Source: an uncultured Lachnospiraceae bacterium (GTDB lineage: Bacteria; Bacillota; Clostridia; Lachnospirales; Lachnospiraceae). From it: 64,000 nucleotides of DNA. How positions within the stretch are numbered: position 1 is the stretch's first letter; each line of letters starts with the position of its first letter. The DNA is taken from NCBI GenBank assembly GCA_910579935.1, contig CAJTVQ010000011.1, forward strand, positions 8,422-72,421, given 5' to 3'. Made by a program: the position numbers and the translations under genes. Of the stretch, positions 52,669 through 62,128 are shown one piece after another. The notes under the pieces were generated by a model. That model was not told the DNA's origin and made no database searches. It was given only the letters and a program-made list of their open reading frames with translations.

Positions 52669-53034
52669 TCATAATAGAAATTTATCCCGTAAATACCGCA
52701 CCAACAGCCCATAAAAACTAAATAATCCCAAACCGCCGCAAAATCCTGTTACCAGCCTTCTTGGATTCGTGGATTCCATAATACCAGCTTCCTGTATACC
52801 CCAATCCAATCCCATGATCCCCATCAGGGAAAGACATGTGCGGAAAGAAACCTTTTTTCCGCACAAATACAGAACGATAGCAGTCATATGACCAAAAAAC
52901 ACGCCCGTACATCTTGCACAAACCGGAAACTGCTTTCCTTTATAAAAAAAGCTCCTTTCCGGCATTTGATGGCATCCGCTGTAATTTCCCAATATTCTGA
53001 TAAATTCTAAAAACGATTGCCGCAGTCCTGACAT
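52669..53034 (-). CDS. DUF2085 membrane protein
   Basis: A 121-residue protein with three hydrophobic segments and the DUF2085 signature CHQMPERSFFYKGKQFPVC followed by ARCTGVF. The four cysteines and His could bind a metal; the function is unknown. The first 28 bases overlap the end of the zinc-ribbon gene, so the two are probably translated together. Confidence 0.88.
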   Translation of the reverse strand: MSGLRQSFLEFIRILGNYSGCHQMPERSFFYKGKQFPVCARCTGVFFGHMTAIVLYLCGKKVSFRTCLSLMGIMGLDWGIQEAGIMESTNPRRLVTGFCGGLGLFSFYGLLVRYLRDKFLL

Positions 53035-53237
53035 ACATTCACTACCCTCGTTGTTGTCGTTGTCTTTTTCTTACCCTTTCCCATCCCGCACAAACCGCAC
53101 AGAATACCCCATACATTAAATATCAGATAACCAAGACATGCTTTAAAACAGCCAAATCCTTTCGTCTTCTCCGTAACTTCCGTATCCGTCAATGTTTGCG
53201 TGATCACTTTGTTGCTTCCGCACTTTGGACAAATCAT
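53007..53237 (-). CDS. Small zinc-ribbon protein
   Basis: A 76-residue protein with paired CxxC knuckles at both ends (CPKCGSNKV and CQDCGNRF), which together should bind one zinc ion, and a Cys/Gly-rich hydrophobic middle (FGCFKACLGYLIFNVWGILC). AGGGAGA lies upstream of the ATG. The function is unknown. It overlaps the DUF2085 gene by 28 bases. Confidence 0.82.
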   Translation of the reverse strand: MICPKCGSNKVITQTLTDTEVTEKTKGFGCFKACLGYLIFNVWGILCGLCGMGKGKKKTTTTTRVVNVCQDCGNRF

Positions 53238-53377
53238 GAATATTCTCTCCCTTTTTCAAAAACATCATTACCTAATATATTTTATTCTAACATATCATTT
53301 TTTTTGCCACAAGTGAATCTATTTCGTTTAAAGTCTGAACTTTTATAACAACAGGTATCAGCTTTAAAATATTTTTA

Positions 53378-55297
53378 TCATTCTACCGCATATTCCGCAT
53401 ATATTCCTTTTGTACTCTTTTTTACTTCATAAAGCGCTTCATCTGCCTGACTCAAAAGTTCATATATACTGATACCGGCATGTTCCGTCCATGCAAATCC
53501 GCTGGAAGCACTTATTATTCTTGATTCCGTTTCAGATAACTGGACACTGTTTTGATTTAAAACCTTATAAAATTCATCCACATATTTTATAATTTCCTCT
53601 CTGTCTGCACAGTCAAAAATCATCATACAAAACTCGTCTCCCGAACGTCTTGCCGCCAGAACATGTTCCTGCGGCATGGATTTCATTACCGAAGAAAAAC
53701 TTTGTAAATATTTGTCCCCTGCATCATGTCCATATGTATCATTAATCGATTTAAAATAATCCAAATCTAGCATAACAACGGCACATACGTGGCCCGGAGA
53801 CATTTTGTTCAAATTTTCCGATGCCAGTTGTTTGAAGTATGGATATTTATATAACCCGGTCAGCTCATCATGGGTATTTTCATACTGCATCTGTTTCTTT
53901 TCCATCATATTCTTTGTTGAATCCGTTATTACTCCAAGATATCCATCTGAAAATACCGACATATGTATACAAATATATTTAGAATCATTAATCTGATAAA
54001 TATCTTTTTCCCCTTCTGCCGGATTTTTCATAATATCACGGATATATGCATCAAATAAATAAGAATTGCTGTAAAGTTCTATTGCTTTCTCATTTGAAAT
54101 TCCTAATAATTCCATCAATCCCGAAGTAACAAATACATTCTTTTTTTCTTTCTTATACTCAAACGCTGCCAAAGGAATCCCGCTCATTTCAATAATTGCG
54201 GAAATACGGTCGGATATATTTACAATACTTTTTACCATCGTATTGATACCTTTACTTAATTCATCAAATTCCTCGTTGCCCCTTACTTCTACTTTTGTAT
54301 CCAGATTTCCTTCTGTGATCAAAGAAATTTTATGAATAATATTATGAATACCGTTTATTACCTTTTTCTTTACGAGATAATTCAGCAGGGCAATAACAGC
54401 CGCTTCAATAAATAATAAATAGAATAAAGTACTGACTGCACTCCCTATTAATTTTCTGAACATTATATTACTCGGCAGAGCGGCACATATCATTACATCC
54501 TCATATCTACTGCTTACCACATACATATATTTCCCGTCTTTTCCCCTTTGATAGGAACCATTAATACAATCTTCCAACTTATTTAACTGATAATAATCCG
54601 ATGTAAAATCCTGATTGATACCATTGGAATGACCGACAATTTCTTTTGTCGTGCCGTCCACTGCAAACAGTTCTTCTCCTACATCCGTTGGAAATTTTGA
54701 AAAAATATAATCAAAAGTATTCCTTGACTGTGTTTCCAACTGCCTTTTTGGTTCAAATCCAACCTGAACGACTCCCTTCTGCGATTTTCTGGCAACTCCG
54801 ATATACTGCATGACTTTTCCTTCTGCTGCATTGGGCTGCGCATCCTGAATCAGGTAAGCGTCCTCTTCCTCACTTTCCAAAAGAGCAAGAAATGCACGGG
54901 TCTGTTCATGATCATTCATATCAATCCCCACATATTTCGGAACAGATGCAAACACAATGATTCCGTTTTCATCGATCACATGAAGCTCATCCACATTCAG
55001 AAGCTTTGCCAGATACTGCATTTCATAAACACTCATGGTCACTTCCTGCTGCCGGTCCATCACATATGCTGCAGCTTTTGCCCTTGTAAGGTAATCTTCA
55101 TCCAGACTTTCTTTTAGCAATGACAATTCTGTCTGATTATTTTCCAAGGTATGTATCACCTGCTCAATTTTTGTTTGAAATGTATTAAACTGCTGGGATT
55201 CAAGAGAATGAAACGTAAAAATAAAATTTATGGAAAGGATTAACAGAATAGCAGCTGTCATAATAACAAATGTATATTTGATAAAAGTTTTCTGCAT
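53378..55297 (-). CDS. Membrane diguanylate cyclase with Cache-type sensor
   Basis: A 639-residue signalling protein: membrane segment 1 (about 10-30), an extracytoplasmic sensor of about 250 residues that looks like a dCache domain (YLAKLLNVDELHVIDENGII, FASVPKYVGIDM), membrane segment 2 (about 288-310), HAMP (to about 365), a PAS-like region and a C-terminal GGDEF domain. The active loop is RRSGDEF, an accepted variant, with DLDYFKSINDTYGHDAGD intact, so cyclic di-GMP synthesis is likely. No RxxD inhibitory site precedes the loop. No EAL domain is present. Confidence 0.92.
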   Translation of the reverse strand: MQKTFIKYTFVIMTAAILLILSINFIFTFHSLESQQFNTFQTKIEQVIHTLENNQTELSLLKESLDEDYLTRAKAAAYVMDRQQEVTMSVYEMQYLAKLLNVDELHVIDENGIIVFASVPKYVGIDMNDHEQTRAFLALLESEEEDAYLIQDAQPNAAEGKVMQYIGVARKSQKGVVQVGFEPKRQLETQSRNTFDYIFSKFPTDVGEELFAVDGTTKEIVGHSNGINQDFTSDYYQLNKLEDCINGSYQRGKDGKYMYVVSSRYEDVMICAALPSNIMFRKLIGSAVSTLFYLLFIEAAVIALLNYLVKKKVINGIHNIIHKISLITEGNLDTKVEVRGNEEFDELSKGINTMVKSIVNISDRISAIIEMSGIPLAAFEYKKEKKNVFVTSGLMELLGISNEKAIELYSNSYLFDAYIRDIMKNPAEGEKDIYQINDSKYICIHMSVFSDGYLGVITDSTKNMMEKKQMQYENTHDELTGLYKYPYFKQLASENLNKMSPGHVCAVVMLDLDYFKSINDTYGHDAGDKYLQSFSSVMKSMPQEHVLAARRSGDEFCMMIFDCADREEIIKYVDEFYKVLNQNSVQLSETESRIISASSGFAWTEHAGISIYELLSQADEALYEVKKSTKGIYAEYAVE

Positions 55298-55318
55298 AGG
55301 ATATTCCTCCGCTCATAT

Positions 55319-55358
55319 GATAAAAGAAGACATTTTTATTTCAATGTCTTCTTTTATC
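55319..55358. terminator. Terminator after the AgrC-like kinase gene
   Basis: A 16-base perfect stem (GATAAAAGAAGACATT with AATGTCTTCTTTTATC) and eight-base loop sits about 95 bases after the kinase stop and just before the cyclase start on the minus strand. The T-rich 3' arm makes it a likely terminator. Confidence 0.75.
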
Positions 55359-55452
55359 CTGGTGATGACGCATGCAATTACATCTATTACATTATAACTG
55401 ATTTCTTATTCCTTTATTCCAGACAGAAAACCCTTTTTTACACAAAACAAGC

Positions 55453-56742
55453 CTAAAATTTCGCAAATATTATAATTTGAAAAATTCCGTTTTCACAATA
55501 ACACCCGATATTTCCTCCTATTTTATCCGCAAAAGCTGATATACTCAGCATTCCTAACCCGTGGTTTTTTCCTTTGCTGCTTTTTGGAAGACCTGTAAAA
55601 GAATCCATGACCACTTCTTTTTCACATTCATTTTTTATATCAATCAATAGGCATTCTTCCGTACACTGTATTTTTGCATCCACATATCTTTTTTCTTTTT
55701 TCAGATCCTGCACACACATCAGGGCATTTTCAAATAAATTCGCAAGAACAGCCGCAAATTCATATTCATCTACAGGAATACTCTTTCCAATTACCGTATC
55801 CAGATTTACATAAATATCTAAAGAACGGGCTTTTTCCATCATATTAAAAAGAATCGTATTCATCAATAAATGATTGCAATATTTTACGATTTTATTTTCA
55901 TCCACTACATCATTGATATGTTTTACCAGATTCCTTACTTCCCCGTATTCTTTCTGGTCGAGAAGATGTTCTATCATACCGGAATAATGCCGTATATCAT
56001 GGCGCAGTATTTTCAGGTTCTGCTCAAATTGTTCCACGGAATGATACTGGTTTTCCAAATCCTTAATATAACATTCCGAAAGCACATTTCTCCAATAAAT
56101 ATCACTTCTTTTCGATTCGCTTTCCACATAACGCAGTACCACCACATAGGAAACAAACATCGTTACAATAAATATAAGGACTCCGCTGATATTATTCGGA
56201 TTATCTTCTAACCGGTAAGGAAAAAAAGCAAGAAAAGAAAAACCGCAATAAAAAAATACAGGAATTAAACATAATTCCCACCAGTTTTTGATATATTCTT
56301 TTTCAAAACATTTTATCCATATCCGATTTATTTTTATATAGATAAAAATAAGGATCAGAATATGAACTAAAGTACTTCCAGCCAAAGCCATTACTCCATC
56401 ATTTGTTAATATATATATGACAGTCGCTAATATACTCCCGGCTATTACATAATTCGATGCGCTCAGTCCAACAAATAAAACCCTGCTGTCCCTCGTACTG
56501 GAAATTAAAAGATTGGTCAATTGCGCAACTAATATCTGAAAAATAGTTACTAAAAAATAACACAGATTACTGTCCGGATATAAATTTAATTTCAGACAGT
56601 CTGATAAATTAAATAACAAAAAGGCACAGATACAAATACCAATCGTTTTCTTTTTTGAAAATCGATGAACCGTAAAAAGATAAAAAAACAATAATAGAAA
56701 AATGTGACTGTTCATATATGATATATTTTTAAAATATTCCAT
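55453..56742 (-). CDS. AgrC-like GHKL sensor histidine kinase
   Basis: A 429-residue kinase with about six membrane segments in residues 8-215, a dimerisation region with the phospho-acceptor in LRHDIRHYSGMIEHLL, and a GHKL ATPase domain (NLFENALMC as N-box, KNHGLGMLSI as G-box). This is the AgrC/ComD-type layout of peptide-sensing kinases. It is followed by no agrB or agrD gene in the window, so the signal is unknown. The response regulator gene lies 18 bases upstream in the same operon. Confidence 0.93.
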   Translation of the reverse strand: MEYFKNISYMNSHIFLLLFFYLFTVHRFSKKKTIGICICAFLLFNLSDCLKLNLYPDSNLCYFLVTIFQILVAQLTNLLISSTRDSRVLFVGLSASNYVIAGSILATVIYILTNDGVMALAGSTLVHILILIFIYIKINRIWIKCFEKEYIKNWWELCLIPVFFYCGFSFLAFFPYRLEDNPNNISGVLIFIVTMFVSYVVVLRYVESESKRSDIYWRNVLSECYIKDLENQYHSVEQFEQNLKILRHDIRHYSGMIEHLLDQKEYGEVRNLVKHINDVVDENKIVKYCNHLLMNTILFNMMEKARSLDIYVNLDTVIGKSIPVDEYEFAAVLANLFENALMCVQDLKKEKRYVDAKIQCTEECLLIDIKNECEKEVVMDSFTGLPKSSKGKNHGLGMLSISAFADKIGGNIGCYCENGIFQIIIFAKF

Positions 56743-56760
56743 TTCTGTTTCCTGCCTGTT

Positions 56761-57495
56761 TTATCGGTACTGTCTGGAAGCAAATAAAAGATATTCCTTT
56801 TTTACATTTGAAATCCTGTTTTTACTAATAGGAATGATTTTATCACTTTCCATGATCATACTGTTTTTTACTATCTTTTTTACATATTTCAGATTAACGA
56901 TAAAAGACTTGTGAACCTGTAAAAAATTATCATTTTTTATAATTTCCTTTATTTCTTCATCAAAGGATTTTCGGATAAAAATACTCTGTACACATTTTCC
57001 ATTGGTTAAATAAATATCAAGTATCCTTGCAGAATTTTCTATATATTCTATTTTCGAATAAGATAACGATATCAGACCGTCTTTTGTTTTTACCGTATAT
57101 ACAGCTTCTTTTTTTATATCCGCGTAAGACAGAGCATAATTCATTGCTTCAAAAAATTTATCTTCAGAAACCGGTTTTAACAAATACCGGATTGCATGTA
57201 CCTGATAGGCATCCAAAGCAAAATCTTCAGAAGAAGTAATATAAATGATCACGTTTTTATCATCTATTTTACGGATTTTATTTCCTATATCAATGCCTGA
57301 TCTATATGCCATGATCATATCCAATATATAAATATCTGCTAATTCGTCTTTTTTAATCTTTTCAAACAGCCTGGTTGCATTCGAATATTTTTCTATTTCA
57401 AAATCAATATTGGAATAAGTTTCTTTATACTTTAGCAACAGTTTTTCTATTTTGCTCAAATACTCAATGCTGTCATCACATATTACTATTTTCAT
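56761..57495 (-). CDS. AgrA-like LytTR response regulator
   Basis: A 244-residue regulator with a receiver domain (MKIVICDDS, phospho-acceptor in IYILDMIMAY, KPVSEDKF with the conserved Lys) and a C-terminal LytTR DNA-binding domain (YIENSARILDIYLTNGK, FLQVHKSFIVNLKYVKKI). AAAGGATAA lies upstream of the ATG at 57495; the frame is open to 57528 but the terminator of gyrA occupies that part. It forms a two-component system with the kinase gene 18 bases downstream. Confidence 0.94.
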   Translation of the reverse strand: MKIVICDDSIEYLSKIEKLLLKYKETYSNIDFEIEKYSNATRLFEKIKKDELADIYILDMIMAYRSGIDIGNKIRKIDDKNVIIYITSSEDFALDAYQVHAIRYLLKPVSEDKFFEAMNYALSYADIKKEAVYTVKTKDGLISLSYSKIEYIENSARILDIYLTNGKCVQSIFIRKSFDEEIKEIIKNDNFLQVHKSFIVNLKYVKKIVKNSMIMESDKIIPISKNRISNVKKEYLLFASRQYR

Positions 57496-57509
57496 ATACT
57501 TATCCTTAA

Positions 57510-57545
57510 AAAATACCGCAAAGATCATTTACTTTGCGGTATTTT
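57510..57545 (-). terminator. Terminator of gyrA
   Basis: A 14-base perfect stem (AAAATACCGCAAAG with CTTTGCGGTATTTT), with T residues in the 3' arm and TTTT continuing on the minus strand, lies five bases after the gyrA stop and ends just before the response-regulator start. Confidence 0.88.
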
Positions 57546-57549
57546 ATTA

Positions 57550-60135
57550 CTATTCATCTTCCCCGTCTTCTTTTGGAAACGTCACATCTTCATTTTCTTC
57601 TCTCAACGGATGTTTTTCTTCTTCCGGTATATCCTCCAGGGCATCCTCTATATTTTCAAATTCATGGTCGCCGTCAGATACCCTTTCCCTTACTTTTGCA
57701 ATCTTGGCAACTTTCATACCCTCATCCAGATTTATCATTTTTACTCCGGAAGTAATGCGTCCTAACGTGGAAATATCTTCCATCCGAAGCTGAATGATCG
57801 TTCCCAATGTAGTGATCATCATAATCTCATGGCTGTCATTTACTGCCTTAACTCCTACCACATATCCTGTTTTTTCTGTTATTTTATAACACTTTACACC
57901 TTTGCCGCCCCGCTTCTGAACAGTAAATTCATCCAGGTAAGTACGTTTGCCCATGCCGTTTTCCGATACGATCAGAAGAGAATCTCCCTGATGATCCAAC
58001 TGCATCCCTACGATTTCATCCCTGTCACTCAAATTCATTCCAATCACACCCATGGAAGATCTTCCGGTAGCCCTTACATCCGTTTCCAAAAAACGAATAC
58101 ACATTCCCTGCTTCGTTACAAGAAATATTTCCGTATCTTTATCCGTAATCTTTACTTCAATCAGTTCATCATCTTCCCGAAGGTTAATTGCCGCAAGGCC
58201 GTTTTTCCTGACATTACAGTATTCCATCACATGTGTTTTCTTTACGGTACCTCTTTTTGTTACCATGAAAAGATTCTTATTGGCTTCATAATCTTTGATC
58301 GGAATAATTGCTGTTATCTTCTCACCAGGCGTAAGCTGCAGCAGATTTATAATGGCAATTCCCCTTGATGTCCTGCTTGCTTCCGGAATTTCATATGCTT
58401 TCAGCCGGTATACTCGTCCATAATTGGTAAAAAACATAATGTAATGATGAGTCGTGGTCATCAGCAGGTCTTCGATATAATCTTCCTCTATCGTCTGCAT
58501 CCCCTTGATTCCCTTGCCGCCCCTGTTCTGGCTCTTAAAGTTATCAATCGTCATCCTCTTGATATAACCAAGACTGGTCATGGCTATGATCGTATTATCT
58601 TTCGGAATCAGGTCTTCCATGGAAATATCAAAAGCGTCAAAACCTATCGAAGATTTTCTGTCATCCCCGTATTTTTCTGCTATAATGGATATTTCATCCC
58701 TGATCACTCCAAGAAGTATTTTTCTGTCCGCAAGAATTGCTTTTAATTCTGCAATTTTGACAAGCAGTTCCTGATGCTCTTTCTCTATCTTATCTCTTTC
58801 CAAACCGGTAAGAGTACGCAGACGCATATCCACAATTGCCTGTGCCTGCACATCCGTCAGACCAAAACGCTCCATTAACCTGTCTTTCGCTGTCTGCACA
58901 TTCTCACTGCTTCTGATAATACGGATCACTTCATCAATATGGTCAAGGGCAATGAGCAGTCCCTGTAAAATATGGTCCCTTTCTTCTGCTTTGTTTAAAT
59001 CATATTTGGTTCTTCTTGTCACTACTTCTTCCTGATGGGCGAGATAGTGATTCAGCATATCCAAAAGATTCATAACCTTTGGTTCATTATTAACCAAAGC
59101 AAGCATGATGATTCCGAATGTATCCTGCATCTGTGTATGCTTATAAAGCTGATTCATGATGATATTTGCATTGGCATCACGGCGCAGCTCTATGACCACA
59201 CGCATACCTTCCCTGTCAGATTCATCCCGAAGGTCGGTAATTCCGTCTATTTTCTTTAATTTAACAAGTTCCGCAATCTTTTGTATGAGATTTGCCTTAT
59301 TTACCATGTAAGGAAGTTCCGTTACGATGATGCGGCTTTTTCCGTTGGGAAGGGTTTCTATATCCGATACTGCCCGTACCCTTACCTTTCCCCGTCCGGT
59401 ACGGTATGCTTCTTCGCTTCCCCTTGTTCCGAGGATGATCCCTCCGGTAGGAAAATCAGGCGCTTTGACAATGGGAATCAACTCATCAATATCCGTCTCC
59501 CTGTCTTCTTCCACCCTGTTATCAATAATTTTTACAACCGCGTTGATGACTTCCCTTAAGTTATGAGGAGGTATATTGGTAGCCATACCTACCGCAATAC
59601 CTGTCGTACCGTTTACCAGAAGATTCGGAAAACGGCTGGGAAGAACCGTAGGTTCTTTCTCCGTTTCATCAAAGTTCGGCACAAAGTCCACCGTATCCTT
59701 ATTGATATCGGCAAGCAGTTCCATGGATATCTTGGAAAGTCTTGCTTCCGTATAACGCATGGCAGCGGCGCCGTCGCCGTCTACGGAACCGAAATTACCA
59801 TGACCGTCCACCAGCGGATAATGAAAAGACCACGGTTGTGCCATATTAACCAGAGCGCCGTAAATAGAACTGTCGCCATGCGGATGGTACTTACCCATCG
59901 TATCACCTACAATACGGGCACACTTTCTGTGAGGCTTATCGGGGCCGTTGTTTAGTTCAATCATCGAATACAGTACTCTTCTCTGTACGGGCTTTAATCC
60001 GTCCCTTACATCGGGAAGAGCACGGGAAGCGATAACACTCATGGCATAATCAATATATGAATTTTCCATAGTCTTTTTTAAATCCACATCATGAATTTTA
60101 TCCACTTCACTTTTGTCAAAGATATTATCATCCAT
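57550..60135 (-). CDS. gyrA: DNA gyrase subunit A
   Basis: An 861-residue gyrase A, which breaks and rejoins DNA during supercoiling. The breakage domain has the catalytic tyrosine in AAMRYTEARL (Tyr128), and the C-terminal pinwheel has repeated blocks such as NRGGKGIKGMQ (the GyrA-box QRGGKG occurs in VQKRGGKGVK) and an acidic tail. In the quinolone region, HPHGDSSIYGALV, the residue aligned with E. coli Asp87 is Gly93, and Ser89 matches Ser83. The gene is 22 bases after gyrB. The order dnaN-recF-gyrB-gyrA marks the origin region. Confidence 0.98.
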   Translation of the reverse strand: MDDNIFDKSEVDKIHDVDLKKTMENSYIDYAMSVIASRALPDVRDGLKPVQRRVLYSMIELNNGPDKPHRKCARIVGDTMGKYHPHGDSSIYGALVNMAQPWSFHYPLVDGHGNFGSVDGDGAAAMRYTEARLSKISMELLADINKDTVDFVPNFDETEKEPTVLPSRFPNLLVNGTTGIAVGMATNIPPHNLREVINAVVKIIDNRVEEDRETDIDELIPIVKAPDFPTGGIILGTRGSEEAYRTGRGKVRVRAVSDIETLPNGKSRIIVTELPYMVNKANLIQKIAELVKLKKIDGITDLRDESDREGMRVVIELRRDANANIIMNQLYKHTQMQDTFGIIMLALVNNEPKVMNLLDMLNHYLAHQEEVVTRRTKYDLNKAEERDHILQGLLIALDHIDEVIRIIRSSENVQTAKDRLMERFGLTDVQAQAIVDMRLRTLTGLERDKIEKEHQELLVKIAELKAILADRKILLGVIRDEISIIAEKYGDDRKSSIGFDAFDISMEDLIPKDNTIIAMTSLGYIKRMTIDNFKSQNRGGKGIKGMQTIEEDYIEDLLMTTTHHYIMFFTNYGRVYRLKAYEIPEASRTSRGIAIINLLQLTPGEKITAIIPIKDYEANKNLFMVTKRGTVKKTHVMEYCNVRKNGLAAINLREDDELIEVKITDKDTEIFLVTKQGMCIRFLETDVRATGRSSMGVIGMNLSDRDEIVGMQLDHQGDSLLIVSENGMGKRTYLDEFTVQKRGGKGVKCYKITEKTGYVVGVKAVNDSHEIMMITTLGTIIQLRMEDISTLGRITSGVKMINLDEGMKVAKIAKVRERVSDGDHEFENIEDALEDIPEEEKHPLREENEDVTFPKEDGEDE

Positions 60136-60157
60136 TTTTTATATTCTCCATTACATT

Positions 60158-62098
60158 CTAAATATCGAGGTTCTTTACAAATCTTGCATTTTCCTCGATA
60201 AATTCCCGCCTCGGTTCCACTTTATCCCCCATCAGGGTAGTAAACGTCAGATCTATCTCCGATTCCGCTTCTTCATCCATGGTAACACGCAGCAGAATAC
60301 GTCTTTCCGGGTCCATGGTAGTTTCCCAAAGCTGTTCCGGATCCATTTCCCCCAAACCTTTATAACGCTGTATCTTGTTATTCTGATCCCTTCCTACTTC
60401 TCTTAAAATACCGTCCAGCTCTTCATCGCTGTATGCATACCATACTTTTTTATTTTTCTCCAGCTTATAAAGAGGAGGCTGTGCCAGATATACATATCCC
60501 TGCTTGATCAGTTCCGGCATAAAGCGGTAAAGGAAGGTCAGCAGCAAAGTAGCAATATGCGCTCCGTCCACATCGGCATCGGTCATAATAATGATTTTAT
60601 GATATCTCAATTTTGTAATATCAAAATCCTCATGGATTCCCGTACCAAATGCCGTGATCATTGCTTTTATTTCCGCATTGGCGTATATTTTATCCAGTCT
60701 TGCTTTTTCCACATTCAGTATCTTACCGCGTAAAGGAAGGATAGCCTGTGTTGCGCGGCTTCTCGCTGTCTTGGCGCTGCCGCCTGCCGAATCCCCTTCC
60801 ACAATATAAATTTCACAGTTGGCAGGGTCTTTATCGGAACAATCCGCCAGTTTTCCAGGAAGACTCATTCCCTCCAAAGCGGTTTTCCTTCTCGTCAGAT
60901 CCCTTGCTTTTCTGGCGGCATCCCTTGCCCGCTGTGCCAAAATGGATTTTTCACAGATGATTTTTGCCACGACAGGATTCTGTTCCAAAAAATAAGTAAG
61001 CTGCTCGCTGACAATACTGTCCACTGCTCCGCGGGCTTCGGAATTTCCAAGTTTCTGTTTTGTCTGTCCTTCAAACTGGGGGTCTTCTATCTTTACACTG
61101 ACAATGGCAGTCAGACCTTCCCTTATATCCTCACCGCTTAAATTAGGTTCACTATCCTTCAACAGTTTATTATTTCTTGCATAGTCATTAAATGTTTTTG
61201 TAAGGGCATTACGGAAACCTACTAAATGAGTTCCGCCTTCCGGTGTATTGATATTATTAACGAAACTGTAAGAACTTTCGGTGTAAGAATCGTTGTGCTG
61301 CATCGCCACTTCCACATACACATTATTTTTAGAACCTTCAAAATACATAATCCTTTCATATAAAGGAGTTTTACTTCTGTTTAAGTAAGTAACAAATTCC
61401 TTGATGCCTCCCTCATAATGAAATGTTCTCTCTATGGGATTTTGTCCCGTCTCCACCCTCTCATCCCGAAGCACGATTTTCAGATTCTTTGTCAGAAAAG
61501 CCATTTCCCGCAAACGCTGTTTCAAAACATCAAATTCATATTCTGTCGTTTCCTGAAAGATTGTTTCATCCGGTTTAAAGCTGACTTTTGTACCCGTTTT
61601 TTCCGCAGGGCATTCTCCCACCACTTTCAGGGAATAGCAGGCATGGCCTCTCTCATACCTCTGACGGTAAATTTTTCCTTCCTGAAAAATCTCCACTTCC
61701 AGCCAGTTGGAAAGGGCATTTACGACTGACGCACCTACGCCGTGAAGCCCTCCGGATACTTTATATCCCCCGCCGCCGAACTTACCGCCGGCATGAAGAA
61801 TGGTAAATACAACTTCCACCGCAGGAATTCCCGCCTTATGGTTAATTCCCACCGGAATCCCGCGCCCGTTGTCAATGACCGTCACCGAATTATCCTTATG
61901 CACGGTCACTTCTATTTTGTCACAATAACCTGCCAGTGCTTCATCTACCGAGTTATCCACAATTTCATATACTAAATGGTGCAGTCCCCTGGAAGAAGTG
62001 CTTCCGATGTACATACCGGGTCTTTTACGTACCGCTTCCAAACCTTCCAATATCTGTATCTGGTCCGCCCCATATTCATTTTCTGTCTGATTGCCCAT
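60158..62098 (-). CDS. gyrB: DNA gyrase subunit B
   Basis: A 646-residue gyrase B providing the ATPase and TOPRIM parts of gyrase. The GHKL ATPase has EIVDNSVDEALAGY (catalytic Glu), DNGRGIPVG and GLHGVGASVVNALS; the TOPRIM domain has VEGDSAGGSAKTARSR, the region LPLRGKILNVEKA, and the metal-binding MTDADVDGAHI. The length is that of the short Gram-positive form. It lies 30 bases after recF, with gyrA next. Confidence 0.98.
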   Translation of the reverse strand: MGNQTENEYGADQIQILEGLEAVRKRPGMYIGSTSSRGLHHLVYEIVDNSVDEALAGYCDKIEVTVHKDNSVTVIDNGRGIPVGINHKAGIPAVEVVFTILHAGGKFGGGGYKVSGGLHGVGASVVNALSNWLEVEIFQEGKIYRQRYERGHACYSLKVVGECPAEKTGTKVSFKPDETIFQETTEYEFDVLKQRLREMAFLTKNLKIVLRDERVETGQNPIERTFHYEGGIKEFVTYLNRSKTPLYERIMYFEGSKNNVYVEVAMQHNDSYTESSYSFVNNINTPEGGTHLVGFRNALTKTFNDYARNNKLLKDSEPNLSGEDIREGLTAIVSVKIEDPQFEGQTKQKLGNSEARGAVDSIVSEQLTYFLEQNPVVAKIICEKSILAQRARDAARKARDLTRRKTALEGMSLPGKLADCSDKDPANCEIYIVEGDSAGGSAKTARSRATQAILPLRGKILNVEKARLDKIYANAEIKAMITAFGTGIHEDFDITKLRYHKIIIMTDADVDGAHIATLLLTFLYRFMPELIKQGYVYLAQPPLYKLEKNKKVWYAYSDEELDGILREVGRDQNNKIQRYKGLGEMDPEQLWETTMDPERRILLRVTMDEEAESEIDLTFTTLMGDKVEPRREFIEENARFVKNLDI

Positions 62099-62128
62099 AT
62101 TTTAACCATGCCTTTCTTCTGCCTATTT

